A DNA stretch of 64,000 nt from CAVYXK01 sp963772445. GTDB lineage: Bacteria; Pseudomonadota; Alphaproteobacteria; Acetobacterales; Acetobacteraceae. This document shows, piece by piece, positions 25,285 to 33,669 of the stretch. Below the pieces are notes generated by a model, which was given only the letters and a program-made list of their open reading frames with translations, had not been told where the DNA came from and made no database searches. How positions within the stretch are numbered: position 1 is the stretch's first letter; the number at the start of each line of letters is the position of its first letter. The translations under genes were made by a program, and so were the position numbers. The DNA is taken from the NCBI GenBank assembly GCA_963772445.1, contig CAVYXK010000001.1, forward strand, positions 868,001 through 932,000. Reading direction: 5' to 3'.

Positions 25285-26628
25285 ATGACAATGCCCCCCG
25301 AATTAGTAACATTTCGGAACCACTTTCTGTCGCTCTATCAATCCGCGATAGACACCGTGGCCCGCTCGCAACTTCCCGCGGGCGCGCCAGGACCGGGGCC
25401 AGACAATGGCCTCGTGCAGGCGGCGGCACAGGTGGCCACCCTGCGGGATGCCGGCGCGCCGATTCCGCAACAGGCTCCGGCTGGTTTCGAGCCGGATGCG
25501 TGGACCGCGGCCCGCCTCGCGTTGCAGTTGCTGGATGCGCGGCTGCACGGGCGCAACGCGGAGGCAGACGCGATCGAGGCCGAGCTTAAAGACGGGAATT
25601 TCGATCCAAGCTTCGCCGAGACGATCGTGCAGTATCTGCAGTATTACGGTCCGGACGGGAAATTGCGGCAGCCTGACTACATTCCCGCGTCGCCCGACAT
25701 GCCAGTGCTCCCGTTCAAGGCGGCGGCAACCGTGGCGATCATGGGCGACTGGGGCACAGGGACGCCCGCCGCAGTGAACCTAGCGCGACAGATGGCGCAA
25801 TTCGATCCTGATGTGATCATCCATCTCGGCGACATCTACTATTCCGGCACACCGGAAGAATGCGACCGCAACTTCACCGCGATCCTGAACAGCGCGTTCG
25901 ATCGCAGCCGGGTGCCGGTTTACAACCTCGCCGGCAATCACGACATGTATTGCGGTGGTGTCGGCTATTACGGCCTGCTGAAGACTTTGAACACACCGCT
26001 TTTACCGATGCAGCCCGCGAGTTTCTTCTGTCTACGCAGCGCCGATAACAAGTGGCAGTTCGTCGCCATGGATACGGGCCGCACCGATCGCGATCCGTTC
26101 GACGTCACCAATGTGTTGGTCAAGATCGACCCGCAGGAGGAGGATTGGCTCGCCGCCCGGATTGCCGAATTCTCCGGCAAGACGATCCTGTTGTCGCACC
26201 ATCAGTTCTTCTCGGCATTTGCGCGGATCGGCCCTCCGGCGCAGTCCGACGGCTCGCTGGCGGCGTACAATCCCAATCTCGACGCGACGTACAACCGCTT
26301 CGTTGCAGCAGCCAAGACAGGCGGTGGCGCTATTGCCGCATGGTTCTGGGGCCACGAGCACACGCTGACGGTTTACAAGCCGTACCGAGACTTGGAGAAA
26401 GGCCGCTGCATCGGCCACGGCGCGATTCCGGTGCTGGCGCAGGACGAAGACTCACCGCTCAACAAGATCGTCAATCCGCCGGACGTGATCAGTGTCCCCC
26501 TCGGCATTGTCGGTCAGGTTCATGCCCACGGCTTTGTCATTCTACGCTTCGGCCAGGACGGATCCTGCCGCGCCGAGTACTACAACGACACGGACCCGGG
26601 CAAAGCCGCATATAGCGAGCCGCTGTGA
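25285..26628 (+). CDS. Metallophosphoesterase
   Basis: A 447-residue calcineurin-like phosphoesterase. The five motifs appear in order: GDWGTG (near 154), HLGDIYYSG (179), AGNHDMY (214), LLSHHQFF (310) and WGHEH (354). Purple-acid/Icc-type dinuclear metal enzymes share this order. The N-terminal 140 residues form a helical extension. It follows the GMC gene by 10 bases and is the last gene of the hydrolase-patatin-GMC run, so it may act on a phosphorylated lipid product, which is inference. No signal peptide is seen. Confidence 0.9.
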   Translation: MTMPPELVTFRNHFLSLYQSAIDTVARSQLPAGAPGPGPDNGLVQAAAQVATLRDAGAPIPQQAPAGFEPDAWTAARLALQLLDARLHGRNAEADAIEAELKDGNFDPSFAETIVQYLQYYGPDGKLRQPDYIPASPDMPVLPFKAAATVAIMGDWGTGTPAAVNLARQMAQFDPDVIIHLGDIYYSGTPEECDRNFTAILNSAFDRSRVPVYNLAGNHDMYCGGVGYYGLLKTLNTPLLPMQPASFFCLRSADNKWQFVAMDTGRTDRDPFDVTNVLVKIDPQEEDWLAARIAEFSGKTILLSHHQFFSAFARIGPPAQSDGSLAAYNPNLDATYNRFVAAAKTGGGAIAAWFWGHEHTLTVYKPYRDLEKGRCIGHGAIPVLAQDEDSPLNKIVNPPDVISVPLGIVGQVHAHGFVILRFGQDGSCRAEYYNDTDPGKAAYSEPL

Positions 26629-26655
26629 TCCTCCCCCTCCCCTTGCGGGCCCCTT

Positions 26656-28036
26656 GGTCCAACCCGGGGACATAGGTAACAGTTCAGCCCGACGAGATGG
26701 GTAACAGGCTAACTGGCGGCATGGAGGTGCACCATGCCGTGGCAGAGGACCGAACCCATGGACGAGCGGCTGTCGTTCATTGTGAGCTGGCGGGAGGATG
26801 GAGTTTCGATGGCGGAATTGTGCCGCCGCTATGGGGTGAGCCGGAAGACCGGCTACAAATGGGTGGATCGTTACGAGGCGGCCGGGCTGGCCGGCTTGCA
26901 GGAGCGCAGCCGGGCGCCGCTGCGGCATCCGCATCAGGTCGCGCCGGCGCTCGCCGAGGCGGCACTTGGAGCGCGGCGCAGCCATCCGAGCTGGGGCCCG
27001 CGCAAAGTGCGGGCGTGGCTGATGGCGCATGATCCTGGGTTGGCCTGGCCGGCGGCGAGCACGCTGGGCACGCTGTTCGACGAAGCCGGGCTGACGGTGC
27101 CGCGGCGTCGGCGCGAGCGAGTGCCGCCGCGGACGGCGCCGTTTGCCGACTGTGACGGGCCGAATGCGGTTTGGACGGCTGATTTCAAGGGCTGGTTCCG
27201 TACCGGCGATGGCGCGCGCTGCGAGCCGTTCACGTTGTTGGACGGCTGGAGCCGCTATCTGCTGCGTTGCTGTGCGTCGGGCCGACACGGCGACGGTGCG
27301 CGCGATCCTGGAGGCGGCGTTTCGCGAATACGGGCTGCCGGAGGTTTTTCGCAGTGACAACGGAGCGCCGTTTGCGGGCCGCGGCGCGGGTGGCCTGAGC
27401 CGGCTTTCGGTGTGGCTGATCAAGCTTTCGGTGCGGCCGGAGCGGATTGATCCGGGCTCGCCGGAGCAGAACGGCCGCCACGAGCGGATGCATCTGACGC
27501 TCGGGCAAGAGACGGCGAACCCGCCGGCGGCGGACCTGCGGGCGCAGGCGCGGCGTTTTGCGGCGTTCCGTCGCTGCTACAACGAGGAGCGGCCGCATGA
27601 AGCGTTGGGCCAGCAGCCGCCGGAGCGGCACTATCGGGCGAGTGCGCGCGGCTACAGCGGCAGACTGTGTTCGCCGGATACCCGGAGGCGGCGACGGTGC
27701 GCCAGGTGCGCTCGAACGGCGAGATTAAGTGGCGTGGGGAACGGGTATTTCTGGGTGAGCCGCTGGTTGATGAACCTGTCGGGCTGAGCCCGATCGCGGA
27801 TGGCGAATGGCGTGTGATGTATGGGCCGATCGAGCTTGGCGTGTTGGACGAGCGGTGCCGGTTGCGACAGCGACGCCGGCGGCGGAGGGCGCTCTGTGGA
27901 GTTGTGGACAACCCAAGCGGGTTGCCCACAACTCCACAGAGCCAACAGCGACAAGCGCCTGATTTGATACGATGATGGATGGAAAGTGTTACCCATGTCG
28001 TCGGTCTATTCTGTTACCCATGTCGTCGGTTGGACA
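26656..28036 (+). mobile_element. IS481-type insertion element with doubled terminal motif
   Basis: About 1.38 kb. The left end starts GGTCCAACCCGGGGACATAG and the right end, read inward, TGTCCAACCGACGACATGGG; these are imperfect terminal inverted repeats. At each end the motif GACATGGGTAACA (or close variants) occurs twice, at about 26667-26682 and 26690-26706 on the left and 27987-28005 and 28012-28030 on the right. CCCTT flanks both ends (26651-26655, 28037-28041) as a possible target duplication. The element sits in a C-rich/G-rich palindrome. Confidence 0.75.
26734..27975 (+). pseudogene. IS481-family transposase with two frameshifts
   Basis: DDE transposase starting at ATG 26734 (or 26758). 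It has an N-terminal helix-turn-helix (SMAELCRRYGVSRKTGYKW) and the catalytic Asp of WTADFKGWF, the Asp of FRSDNGAPF and the Glu of GSPEQNGRHERMH. Reading needs a shift near 27271 (an extra T in TGCTGTG) and another near 27680 (a missing base in GGATACCCGG), after which the C-terminal part GYPEAATVRQVRSNGEI is in the third piece. With both shifts the protein would be about 410 residues. As written it is inactive unless these are sequence errors. Confidence 0.85.
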
Positions 28037-28104
28037 CCCTTGCGGGAGGGGGATGGGGGGAGGGGGCCGGGGAGTATCGAGGAATCGACAAGCCCCGGTT
28101 GCAG

Positions 28105-28308
28105 TTACTCCGAACCCTCCATCCGCCGTGCGATCCGCAACACGGTCCCGTCAGCTCGGGCGATCTCGACCATCGTTTCCACCCGGACCAAGCGCTGTGC
28201 CAGCCCGCGCACCTCGTCGGCGAGCTTGTCCACTTTCCCGGCCAACGACTGCACCCGCTCGTCGATCAGGATGATCGATTTGATGGCAGCGATGGCCTCC
28301 CCGTACAG
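28105..28308 (-). pseudogene. Small helical protein downstream of an RHH regulator, start disrupted
   Basis: An open frame of 67 codons with no ATG/GTG/TTG: it reads LYGEAIAAIKSIILIDERV, then SLAGKVDKLADEVRGLAQRL and ending IARADGTVLRIARRMEGSE. It is amphipathic, coiled-coil-like and looks genuine. Upstream is an in-frame TGA (28312-28314). If the TCTG at this point were TCTCTG, a GTG start (28313-28315) followed by Ser-Ser-Leu-Tyr-Gly-Glu would be restored, so a CT dinucleotide deletion is likely. It overlaps the tail of the RHH frame. Function unknown, but partner-like. Confidence 0.5.
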
Positions 28309-28591
28309 AACTCACGAACCAGAACTCCGATCCGGCTAGAACAGCCAGTGTTTCGTCAAGCTTGCGTTCCGCCGCGTCCAACCGGCGCAACGTTTCCGCC
28401 TGTGTCGTTGCCATCAGGGCCAGCAGAGTGCGCAACTCGGAAGCCTCGTCGCCGGCGCCTTCGTCATAGGCCGCAACGGCCCTCCGCACCAGCTCGCCTG
28501 CCGAGATTTTGCCAGCCCGACGCGCTTTCGCTTCGAGCGCTGCCTTTTCTCGCGGCGACATCAGCACCACCATTCGTGCGGTCGCAGCCAA
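28151..28591 (-). CDS. Ribbon-helix-helix (antitoxin-like) DNA-binding protein, C-terminal tail doubtful
   Basis: Starts at TTG 28591 with GGAGGA six bases upstream. Residues 1-50 (RMVVLMSPREKAALEAKA, GKISAGELVRRAVAAYDEG) look like an RHH/Arc-type domain, followed by a helix to about residue 85 (LRRLDAAERKLDETLAVLAG). The last 55 residues are Arg/Gly-rich and coincide with another good frame (28105-28308), so the native protein probably ended earlier or the tail is non-native. It may form an operon with that second ORF and autoregulate through the palindromes upstream. Confidence 0.6.
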   Translation of the reverse strand: MAATARMVVLMSPREKAALEAKARRAGKISAGELVRRAVAAYDEGAGDEASELRTLLALMATTQAETLRRLDAAERKLDETLAVLAGSEFWFVSSVRGGHRCHQIDHPDRRAGAVVGRESGQARRRGARAGTALGPGGNDGRDRPS

Positions 28592-28604
28592 CTGCCATCC
28601 TCCA

Positions 28605-28632
28605 ATACATGATCATGCATATGTGCATATTG
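28605..28632. promoter_or_regulatory. Palindromic operator candidate for the RHH protein
   Basis: Two adjoining palindromes lie just upstream of the TTG start: CATGATCATG (28608-28617) and ATGCATATGTGCAT (near 28616-28629). RHH proteins bind tandem short palindromes in their own promoters. The stretch is AT-rich compared with its surroundings. Confidence 0.5.
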
Positions 28633-28703
28633 GCGATGCCGTGTCAAGCTAATTCGTCCGCTCGCCATCCCACCCCGATCCCGTCACCCCATCTGCGAAA
28701 TCC

Positions 28704-29709
28704 TCACAGATTCAGCAGCCGTGCCAGCGTTCCGCCAAGCACCGCGGCGCGCTGCGGGGGCGGAAGGGCAAGCGCTTCGACCGCTTCGACCGGAATATTG
28801 CATTGCATCGAAAACGGATAATCCGTGCCGAGCACGACATGCCCAGCACCGACGCGATCAATCAAAAATCGCAACGCCCGCGTATCGTGGGTCAGGCTGT
28901 CGCAATAGATATTGTGAAGATACGCGCTGGGTGTTCCGGGCAAGCTGCCAAACGCAGCGGGATGCATCCGATACGCGTGGTCAAGCCGCCCCAACTGGTA
29001 AGGCAGATAACCGCCGCCATGCGCGAGCACGACGGAGAGCGTTGGATAGCGCTCGAAAATACCGCTGATGATCAGCCGCGTCGCCGCAATAGTGGTTTCC
29101 AGCGGAAAGCCGATCACGTTCCAGAGATGATAGTCCTTCATCCGGCTGATCTCGCCGGCGTTCTGCGGATGGAGGAACACGGGCACTCTCAGCCGGGCAG
29201 CGGCGGCAAAGACCGGGGCATAACAAGAATCATCCAGATCGCGCCCGCCAACATGGGTGCATAACGGCACACCGCGAAGCCCGAGCACGGTGATCGCGCG
29301 GTCCAGCTCAAGCACAGCCCTGGCTGGGTCCTGCATGGGAAGTGTGGCCAACGGCAGAAAGCGATCAGGGTGCACACATGCGAGTTGCGCCAACCCGTCG
29401 TTCATCGTGCGAGCGATGCGATCACCACTATCGGGTGGCGCCCAATAAAGAAAAAGCTCAGGCGGCGAACTGATCGCCGCGGCGTCGAGTTGGCGCGCAT
29501 CCATCGCCGCGAGCAGCATTCGCGCGTCGCAGTGATGTGGTCGCACGGAGGTGCCCGGCTCCACGACGACGTTCGGGCGGTGCATGAAAGATCAGCTCGT
29601 CGTGATCGCGCCGAGTCTCGACTTCGACAACGTCATGCAGGTCGCCCCGGCGCAAGCTTTCGAGGAACGCGAGTGGAACGACATGGAAGTGGATGTCGAT
29701 GATGCTCAT
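28704..29709 (-). pseudogene. ACMSD-like amidohydrolase with a one-base frameshift
   Basis: Amidohydrolase_2 family (decarboxylase/hydrolase of aromatic or pyruvate-derived acids). It begins at ATG 29709 with MSIIDIHFHVVPLAF, the HxH metal motif, and runs to about residue 40 (DELIFH). Dropping one T from the TTT opposite 29587-29589 restores LIFMHRPNVVVEPGT and joins the remaining 290 residues: VFLHPQ with metal His, AHGGGYLPYQLGRL, and GTDYPFS with the catalytic Asp. Without the repair, an ORF starting at 29585 lacks the HxH. Repaired length is about 334 residues, normal for the family. Near-neighbour oxidoreductases suggest a catabolic role. Confidence 0.85.
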
Positions 29710-29786
29710 TTCCGAAGAATCCCCGCTTGACCACTCCGCCACCAGACTCGCACCGTCACGACGCGCATCACAGGAGGGCCACCGCC

Positions 29787-30797
29787 ATGGCACGGTTCGC
29801 CGCGATCGGGCTGGATCACCGGCACATATACGACCTCGTCGAGGGCCTGCTGCAAGCCGGCCAGGACTGCGCCGGCTATTGCCCGCAAACAACCGACCCG
29901 CACGTGCTCGCCGGCTTTCGCAAGCGCTTCCCGCAGATCGAGCCCGCCGACCGCGCCCTGTTGCTCGACGACCCCTCAATCGCCTTCATCGTCACCGCCG
30001 CAGTGCCCTGCGATCGCGCCGCGGTTGCCATAGAAGCGATGCGCCGCGGCAAGGACGTGATGGTCGATAAGCCCGGCCTGACCACGCTCGACCAGCTCGC
30101 CGAAATCCAACGGACAGTGGCCGAGACCGGACGCATCTGGTCAGTCTGCTTCTCCGAGCGCTTCCTCACCCCATCCACCCTGAAAGCGCTGGAGATCGTG
30201 CGCGCCGGCGGGATCGGGCGGGTGGTGCAGACCGTCGGGTTAGGTCCGCACCGGCTGAACCGCGCGCTGCGTCCCTCCTGGTTCTTCGATCCCGCTGCCT
30301 ATGGCGGAATTCTGAACGACATCGCCAGCCATCAGATCGACCAGTTCCTCGCATTCACCGACGCGACAGATGCGATGATAATCACCAGTGCCGTGGGTGA
30401 ATTCAGCGGCGACGGCTTCCAGGATTTCGGCGAGGTCGTGCTGCAATCCGACACGGCACGCGGTTATCTGCGCGTCGATTGGTTCACCGCCGACGGCTTG
30501 CCGTCCTGGGGCGACGGACGGCTGTTCGTGCTCGGCACAGAGGGAACCATCGAGCTTCGTAAATATGTCGATATTGCCGGGCGGGCCGGCACAGATCACT
30601 TGTTCCTTGTGAACGGCACTTGCACCCAGCATATCGACTGCAGCGCAATCCCCGTCACCTACTTCCGCGACTTCGCCGCCGACGTCGCCAACCGCACGCA
30701 GACTGCAATGCCGCAACGTCACGCCTTCACTGTCTGCCGCCTGGCGCTGGAGGCACAAGCGCGCGCTACGCGATTTACCCCCGGTGCACCGCAATGA
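29787..30797 (+). CDS. Gfo/Idh/MocA family oxidoreductase (first of pair)
   Basis: A 336-residue NAD(P)-dependent sugar-type dehydrogenase. It has an N-terminal Rossmann start MARFAAIGLDHRHIYDL, the cofactor/catalytic motif DVMVDKPGLTT (variant of EKP) near 92-102, and the C-terminal domain with the conserved ILNDIASHQIDQFLAF (His). I choose ATG 29787, preceded by CAGGAGGG, over the open frame from 29727. The stop overlaps the next gene by 4 bases (ATGA). Sugar or inositol derivative substrates are typical; the specific one is unknown. Confidence 0.92.
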   Translation: MARFAAIGLDHRHIYDLVEGLLQAGQDCAGYCPQTTDPHVLAGFRKRFPQIEPADRALLLDDPSIAFIVTAAVPCDRAAVAIEAMRRGKDVMVDKPGLTTLDQLAEIQRTVAETGRIWSVCFSERFLTPSTLKALEIVRAGGIGRVVQTVGLGPHRLNRALRPSWFFDPAAYGGILNDIASHQIDQFLAFTDATDAMIITSAVGEFSGDGFQDFGEVVLQSDTARGYLRVDWFTADGLPSWGDGRLFVLGTEGTIELRKYVDIAGRAGTDHLFLVNGTCTQHIDCSAIPVTYFRDFAADVANRTQTAMPQRHAFTVCRLALEAQARATRFTPGAPQ

Positions 30798-31789
30798 TTG
30801 GCGTCGCCGTCATCGGGCTTGGCAACGCGCTCGAACCACACGCAAAGAGCCTCGCCGATCTCGCCACTCGTGTACGCGTGGTGTGGGCGGCAGCTCGCAG
30901 CGGCGCGCGGCTCGCCGCCGTAGCGGATCGCCACGGCTGGCCGGTAACGACCGATATCACCCGCGCCATCCACGACCCGGCCGTCGACGCGGTGCTGGTG
31001 CTGACTCCCGCCAGCACCCATCTGGAAGTCGCCGAGGCCGCGTTCGCCGCCGGCAAGCATGTGCTGTGCGAGAAGCCGCTGGAAGCCACCATCGAACGCG
31101 CAGAGCGCCTCGTCGCTGCCGGCAGACAGGCGGGACGGCGACTGGGCGTCGTCCTGCAGATGCGCTTCCGCCCAGGCAGCCGCCGCCTGTACGAAGCCCT
31201 GATGACCGGCGCGCTCGGAGAAGTCCAGGCCGCATCGATGTCGGTGCCGTGGTGGCGCCCGCAATCCTATTACGACCAGCCAGGACGCGGGACGAAGCAA
31301 CAGGATGGCGGCGGCGTGCTGATCACCCAGGCCATCCACGCCCTCGATCTGTTCCGCTGGCTGGTCGGCATCACCCGCGTCGACGCCGCGCACGTGCGCC
31401 AGACCGCGCTGCACAAAATGGAGACCGAGGACTACGCCGCCGCCCTCGTTCGTCTCGGCAACGGAGCACCCGGAACCATCATGGCGACAACGTCCTTCTA
31501 TCCCGGCCGCCCGGAATGGATCGAGATCATCGGCAGTAACGGCACCGCACGACTCGAACGCGGGAACCTGCATCTCACATTCCTTGACGGCCGCGAAGAT
31601 ACCCTCGCCGACGACTCCGGTTCGGGCAGCGGTGCCAACATCATGGGATTTTCTCACCACGCCCACTGCGATCTGCTCGCCGACTTCCTCGATGCAATCG
31701 AAACCAACCGAGACCCGGCAATCACCGGCGAAGATGCGCTAGCCACTCAGCGCGTGATCGACGCCATCCTGGCAAAAGGGAGCAACTAG
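30794..31789 (+). CDS. Gfo/Idh/MocA family oxidoreductase (second of pair)
   Basis: A 331-residue paralogue-class enzyme. GVAVIGLGNALEPHAKSL is the Rossmann start, HVLCEKPLEATIE the EKP motif, and GGGVLITQAIHALDLFRWL the C-terminal catalytic helix with His. It is translationally coupled to the preceding oxidoreductase (ATGA) and is followed 2 bases later by cinA. Both Gfo/Idh enzymes in tandem suggest sequential oxidation/reduction steps on one sugar-like substrate. The GTG/ATG start at 30794 follows weak ribosome-binding context, typical of coupled genes. Confidence 0.93.
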   Translation: MIGVAVIGLGNALEPHAKSLADLATRVRVVWAAARSGARLAAVADRHGWPVTTDITRAIHDPAVDAVLVLTPASTHLEVAEAAFAAGKHVLCEKPLEATIERAERLVAAGRQAGRRLGVVLQMRFRPGSRRLYEALMTGALGEVQAASMSVPWWRPQSYYDQPGRGTKQQDGGGVLITQAIHALDLFRWLVGITRVDAAHVRQTALHKMETEDYAAALVRLGNGAPGTIMATTSFYPGRPEWIEIIGSNGTARLERGNLHLTFLDGREDTLADDSGSGSGANIMGFSHHAHCDLLADFLDAIETNRDPAITGEDALATQRVIDAILAKGSN

Positions 31790-31791
31790 AC

Positions 31792-32271
31792 ATGCAGGAC
31801 CTGCTTCCCGTCGCCGAACGCATCGCCGTTCGGCTGAAGGCGCGCTCCGAAACCATCGCCATTGCGGAATCCTCCGCCGGCGGGCTGATCTCCACGGCAC
31901 TGCTGGCGATCCCCGGGGCGAGCGCGTATTTCCTTGGCGGCAGCGTGATCTACACGCGTTTCGCCCGTGCTGCCTTCCTGGAAATCCCCGATCCGCTCCC
32001 CGGCGGCATGCGCGCCTCGACCGAGCCCTATGCGGCGCTGCTCGCCCGCACCGTGCGCGAGCGCTGCAAGGCAAGCTGGGGTCTTGGCGAGACAGGTGCG
32101 ACCGGTCCCACCGGAAACCGCTACGGCGACGCCGCCGGACACACATGCATCGCGATCGACGGGCCGGTGTCGCAAGTGCTGACCTTAGAAACCGGCAGCG
32201 CGGACCGCATCGCCAACATGCGCCGCTTCTCCAGGCAGGCGTTGGAAATGTTGGAGAAAGCGCTGGGCTGA
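31792..32271 (+). CDS. CinA family protein (nicotinamide-nucleotide amidohydrolase domain)
   Basis: A 159-residue stand-alone CinA C-terminal domain, which deamidates nicotinamide mononucleotide to recycle pyridine nucleotides. Signatures: IAIAESSAGGLISTALLAIPGAS with the catalytic Ser, GGSVIYT, and GLGETGATGPTGNRYGD. It starts 2 bases after the second oxidoreductase. Presence in an operon with NAD-dependent enzymes is plausible but may be coincidental. Confidence 0.9.
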   Translation: MQDLLPVAERIAVRLKARSETIAIAESSAGGLISTALLAIPGASAYFLGGSVIYTRFARAAFLEIPDPLPGGMRASTEPYAALLARTVRERCKASWGLGETGATGPTGNRYGDAAGHTCIAIDGPVSQVLTLETGSADRIANMRRFSRQALEMLEKALG

Positions 32272-32352
32272 TACGCCCGCTGGCACCCGCCCCATCATTC
32301 TGGCAGTCTCCCCATGGAAGACGGGAGACATTCTCCGGGAGGAGCAAACACC

Positions 32353-33582
32353 ATGACCGACAGCAGCTCCGAAGCAGGACTTCTATCAGGCATCCGGGTC
32401 GTCGATTTCACCCAGTTCGAAGCAGGCCCGTCCTGCACCGAGGCGCTCGCGTGGCTTGGCGCCGAGGTCGTCAAGATCGAGAACCCCAAGACTGGTGATC
32501 CCGGCCGCCGCCTGCGGCCCGGACAGCCGGACGACGATCCCTGGTATTTCCAAGTTTTCAACGCCAACAAGAAATCCATCGCCATTAACCTGAAATCACC
32601 CCGCGGCCTCGAATTGGTGAAGAAGATGTTGCACCGCGCCGATGTGTGCGTGGAGAATTTCGCGCCGGGCACGATCGAGCGCCTCGGCCTCGGCTACGAG
32701 GTAGTGCGTGCGCTCAATCCGCGCATCATCTATTGCCAAGTGAAAGGATTTGGCGAAGGCAGCCCCTACGAGCAGAACCTTGCGTTCGACATGATCGCCC
32801 AGGCCTGCGGCGGCACCATGAGCGTGACCGGCGAACCCGACCGTCCGCCGGCCAAGCCCGGCGTGTCGCTTGGCGATACCGGCACGGGCATGCTGATGGC
32901 CGCCACCATCGCCAGCGCCCTGTTCCGCCGCCACCAGACCGGCGAGGGGCGCCGGCTGCAAGTGGCGATGCAGGATGCGATGCTGCATTACATGCGCACC
33001 AATTTCGCCAGCCAGGCCCGCACCGGCAAACCGGTTGGACGCGGCGGCGCCAAGGTACCCGGCGTCAGCAACGCCCCGCTCGGGATCTATCCGTGCAAGC
33101 CCGGCGGTCCGAACGACTACGTTTATATCATGACCAGTCGCGCCAACCCGGAACATTGGACGCGACTATTGAAACTAATCGGGCGGGAGGAGCTGATCGA
33201 CGATCCCCGCTACGCCACGCCATCCGATCGCGTCGCCCGCGAGCCCGAGGTCGATGCCATCATCGCCGACTGGACGCGCCGTCACACCAAGCACGAAGCG
33301 ATGGCGCTGGTCGGCGGCGTCGGCGTGCCCGCCGGCGCGGTCCTCGACACGCAAGAGCTGCGCGACGACCCCAGCTTCGAGCAGCGCGGCATCATGCAGG
33401 TCGTGCGGCACCCCACCTACGGCCCATTCAAGATCCCCGCGTGGCCCGTGCGCATCGACGGCCGCCCACCGCGCGTGCAACCCTCGCCAACGCTAGGCCA
33501 GCACACCACCGAAGTTCTCGGCGCGTGGCTCGGCATGAGCGCAGTGGACGTAGAAGCACTTCGACGCGAGGGCGCATTCTAA
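32353..33582 (+). CDS. CaiB/BaiF family CoA transferase
   Basis: A 409-residue class III CoA transferase moving CoA between acyl-CoA and a carboxylic acid. It has GIRVVDFTQFEAGPSCTEALAWLGAEVVKIE (the conserved start), KKSIAINLKSPRG, the catalytic Asp in QNLAFDMIAQA, and GEGRRLQVAMQDAMLH. The open frame starts at 32314, but ATG 32353 follows GGGAGGAG and gives the natural length. It likely activates the acid produced by the upstream oxidoreductases or amidohydrolase; the acid is unknown. Confidence 0.93.
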   Translation: MTDSSSEAGLLSGIRVVDFTQFEAGPSCTEALAWLGAEVVKIENPKTGDPGRRLRPGQPDDDPWYFQVFNANKKSIAINLKSPRGLELVKKMLHRADVCVENFAPGTIERLGLGYEVVRALNPRIIYCQVKGFGEGSPYEQNLAFDMIAQACGGTMSVTGEPDRPPAKPGVSLGDTGTGMLMAATIASALFRRHQTGEGRRLQVAMQDAMLHYMRTNFASQARTGKPVGRGGAKVPGVSNAPLGIYPCKPGGPNDYVYIMTSRANPEHWTRLLKLIGREELIDDPRYATPSDRVAREPEVDAIIADWTRRHTKHEAMALVGGVGVPAGAVLDTQELRDDPSFEQRGIMQVVRHPTYGPFKIPAWPVRIDGRPPRVQPSPTLGQHTTEVLGAWLGMSAVDVEALRREGAF

Positions 33583-33593
33583 CTAACCGAAGG

Positions 33594-33640
33594 ACACCCC
33601 CTCCCTCGCGGGAGGGGGAAGGGGGAGGGGCCGCGCACCA
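33594..33640. repeat. Intergenic palindromic GC repeat
   Basis: CCCCCTCCCTCGCGGGAGGG followed by GGAAGGGGGAGGGGCCGC lies between the CoA transferase and the TPR gene. The arms CCCTCCCTC and GGGAGGGGG can pair around CGCG. It is the intact version of the motif split by IS481 at 26.65/28.04 kb. Confidence 0.6.
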
Positions 33641-33669
33641 GAGGCAACCAACACAAGGCCACCACCGCC

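Noticed and set aside
26734..27787. Programmed frameshifting in the IS481 transposase
   Set aside because: IS481 transposases are normally one ORF and the two shift sites are not slippery A-runs, so decay or errors are more likely.
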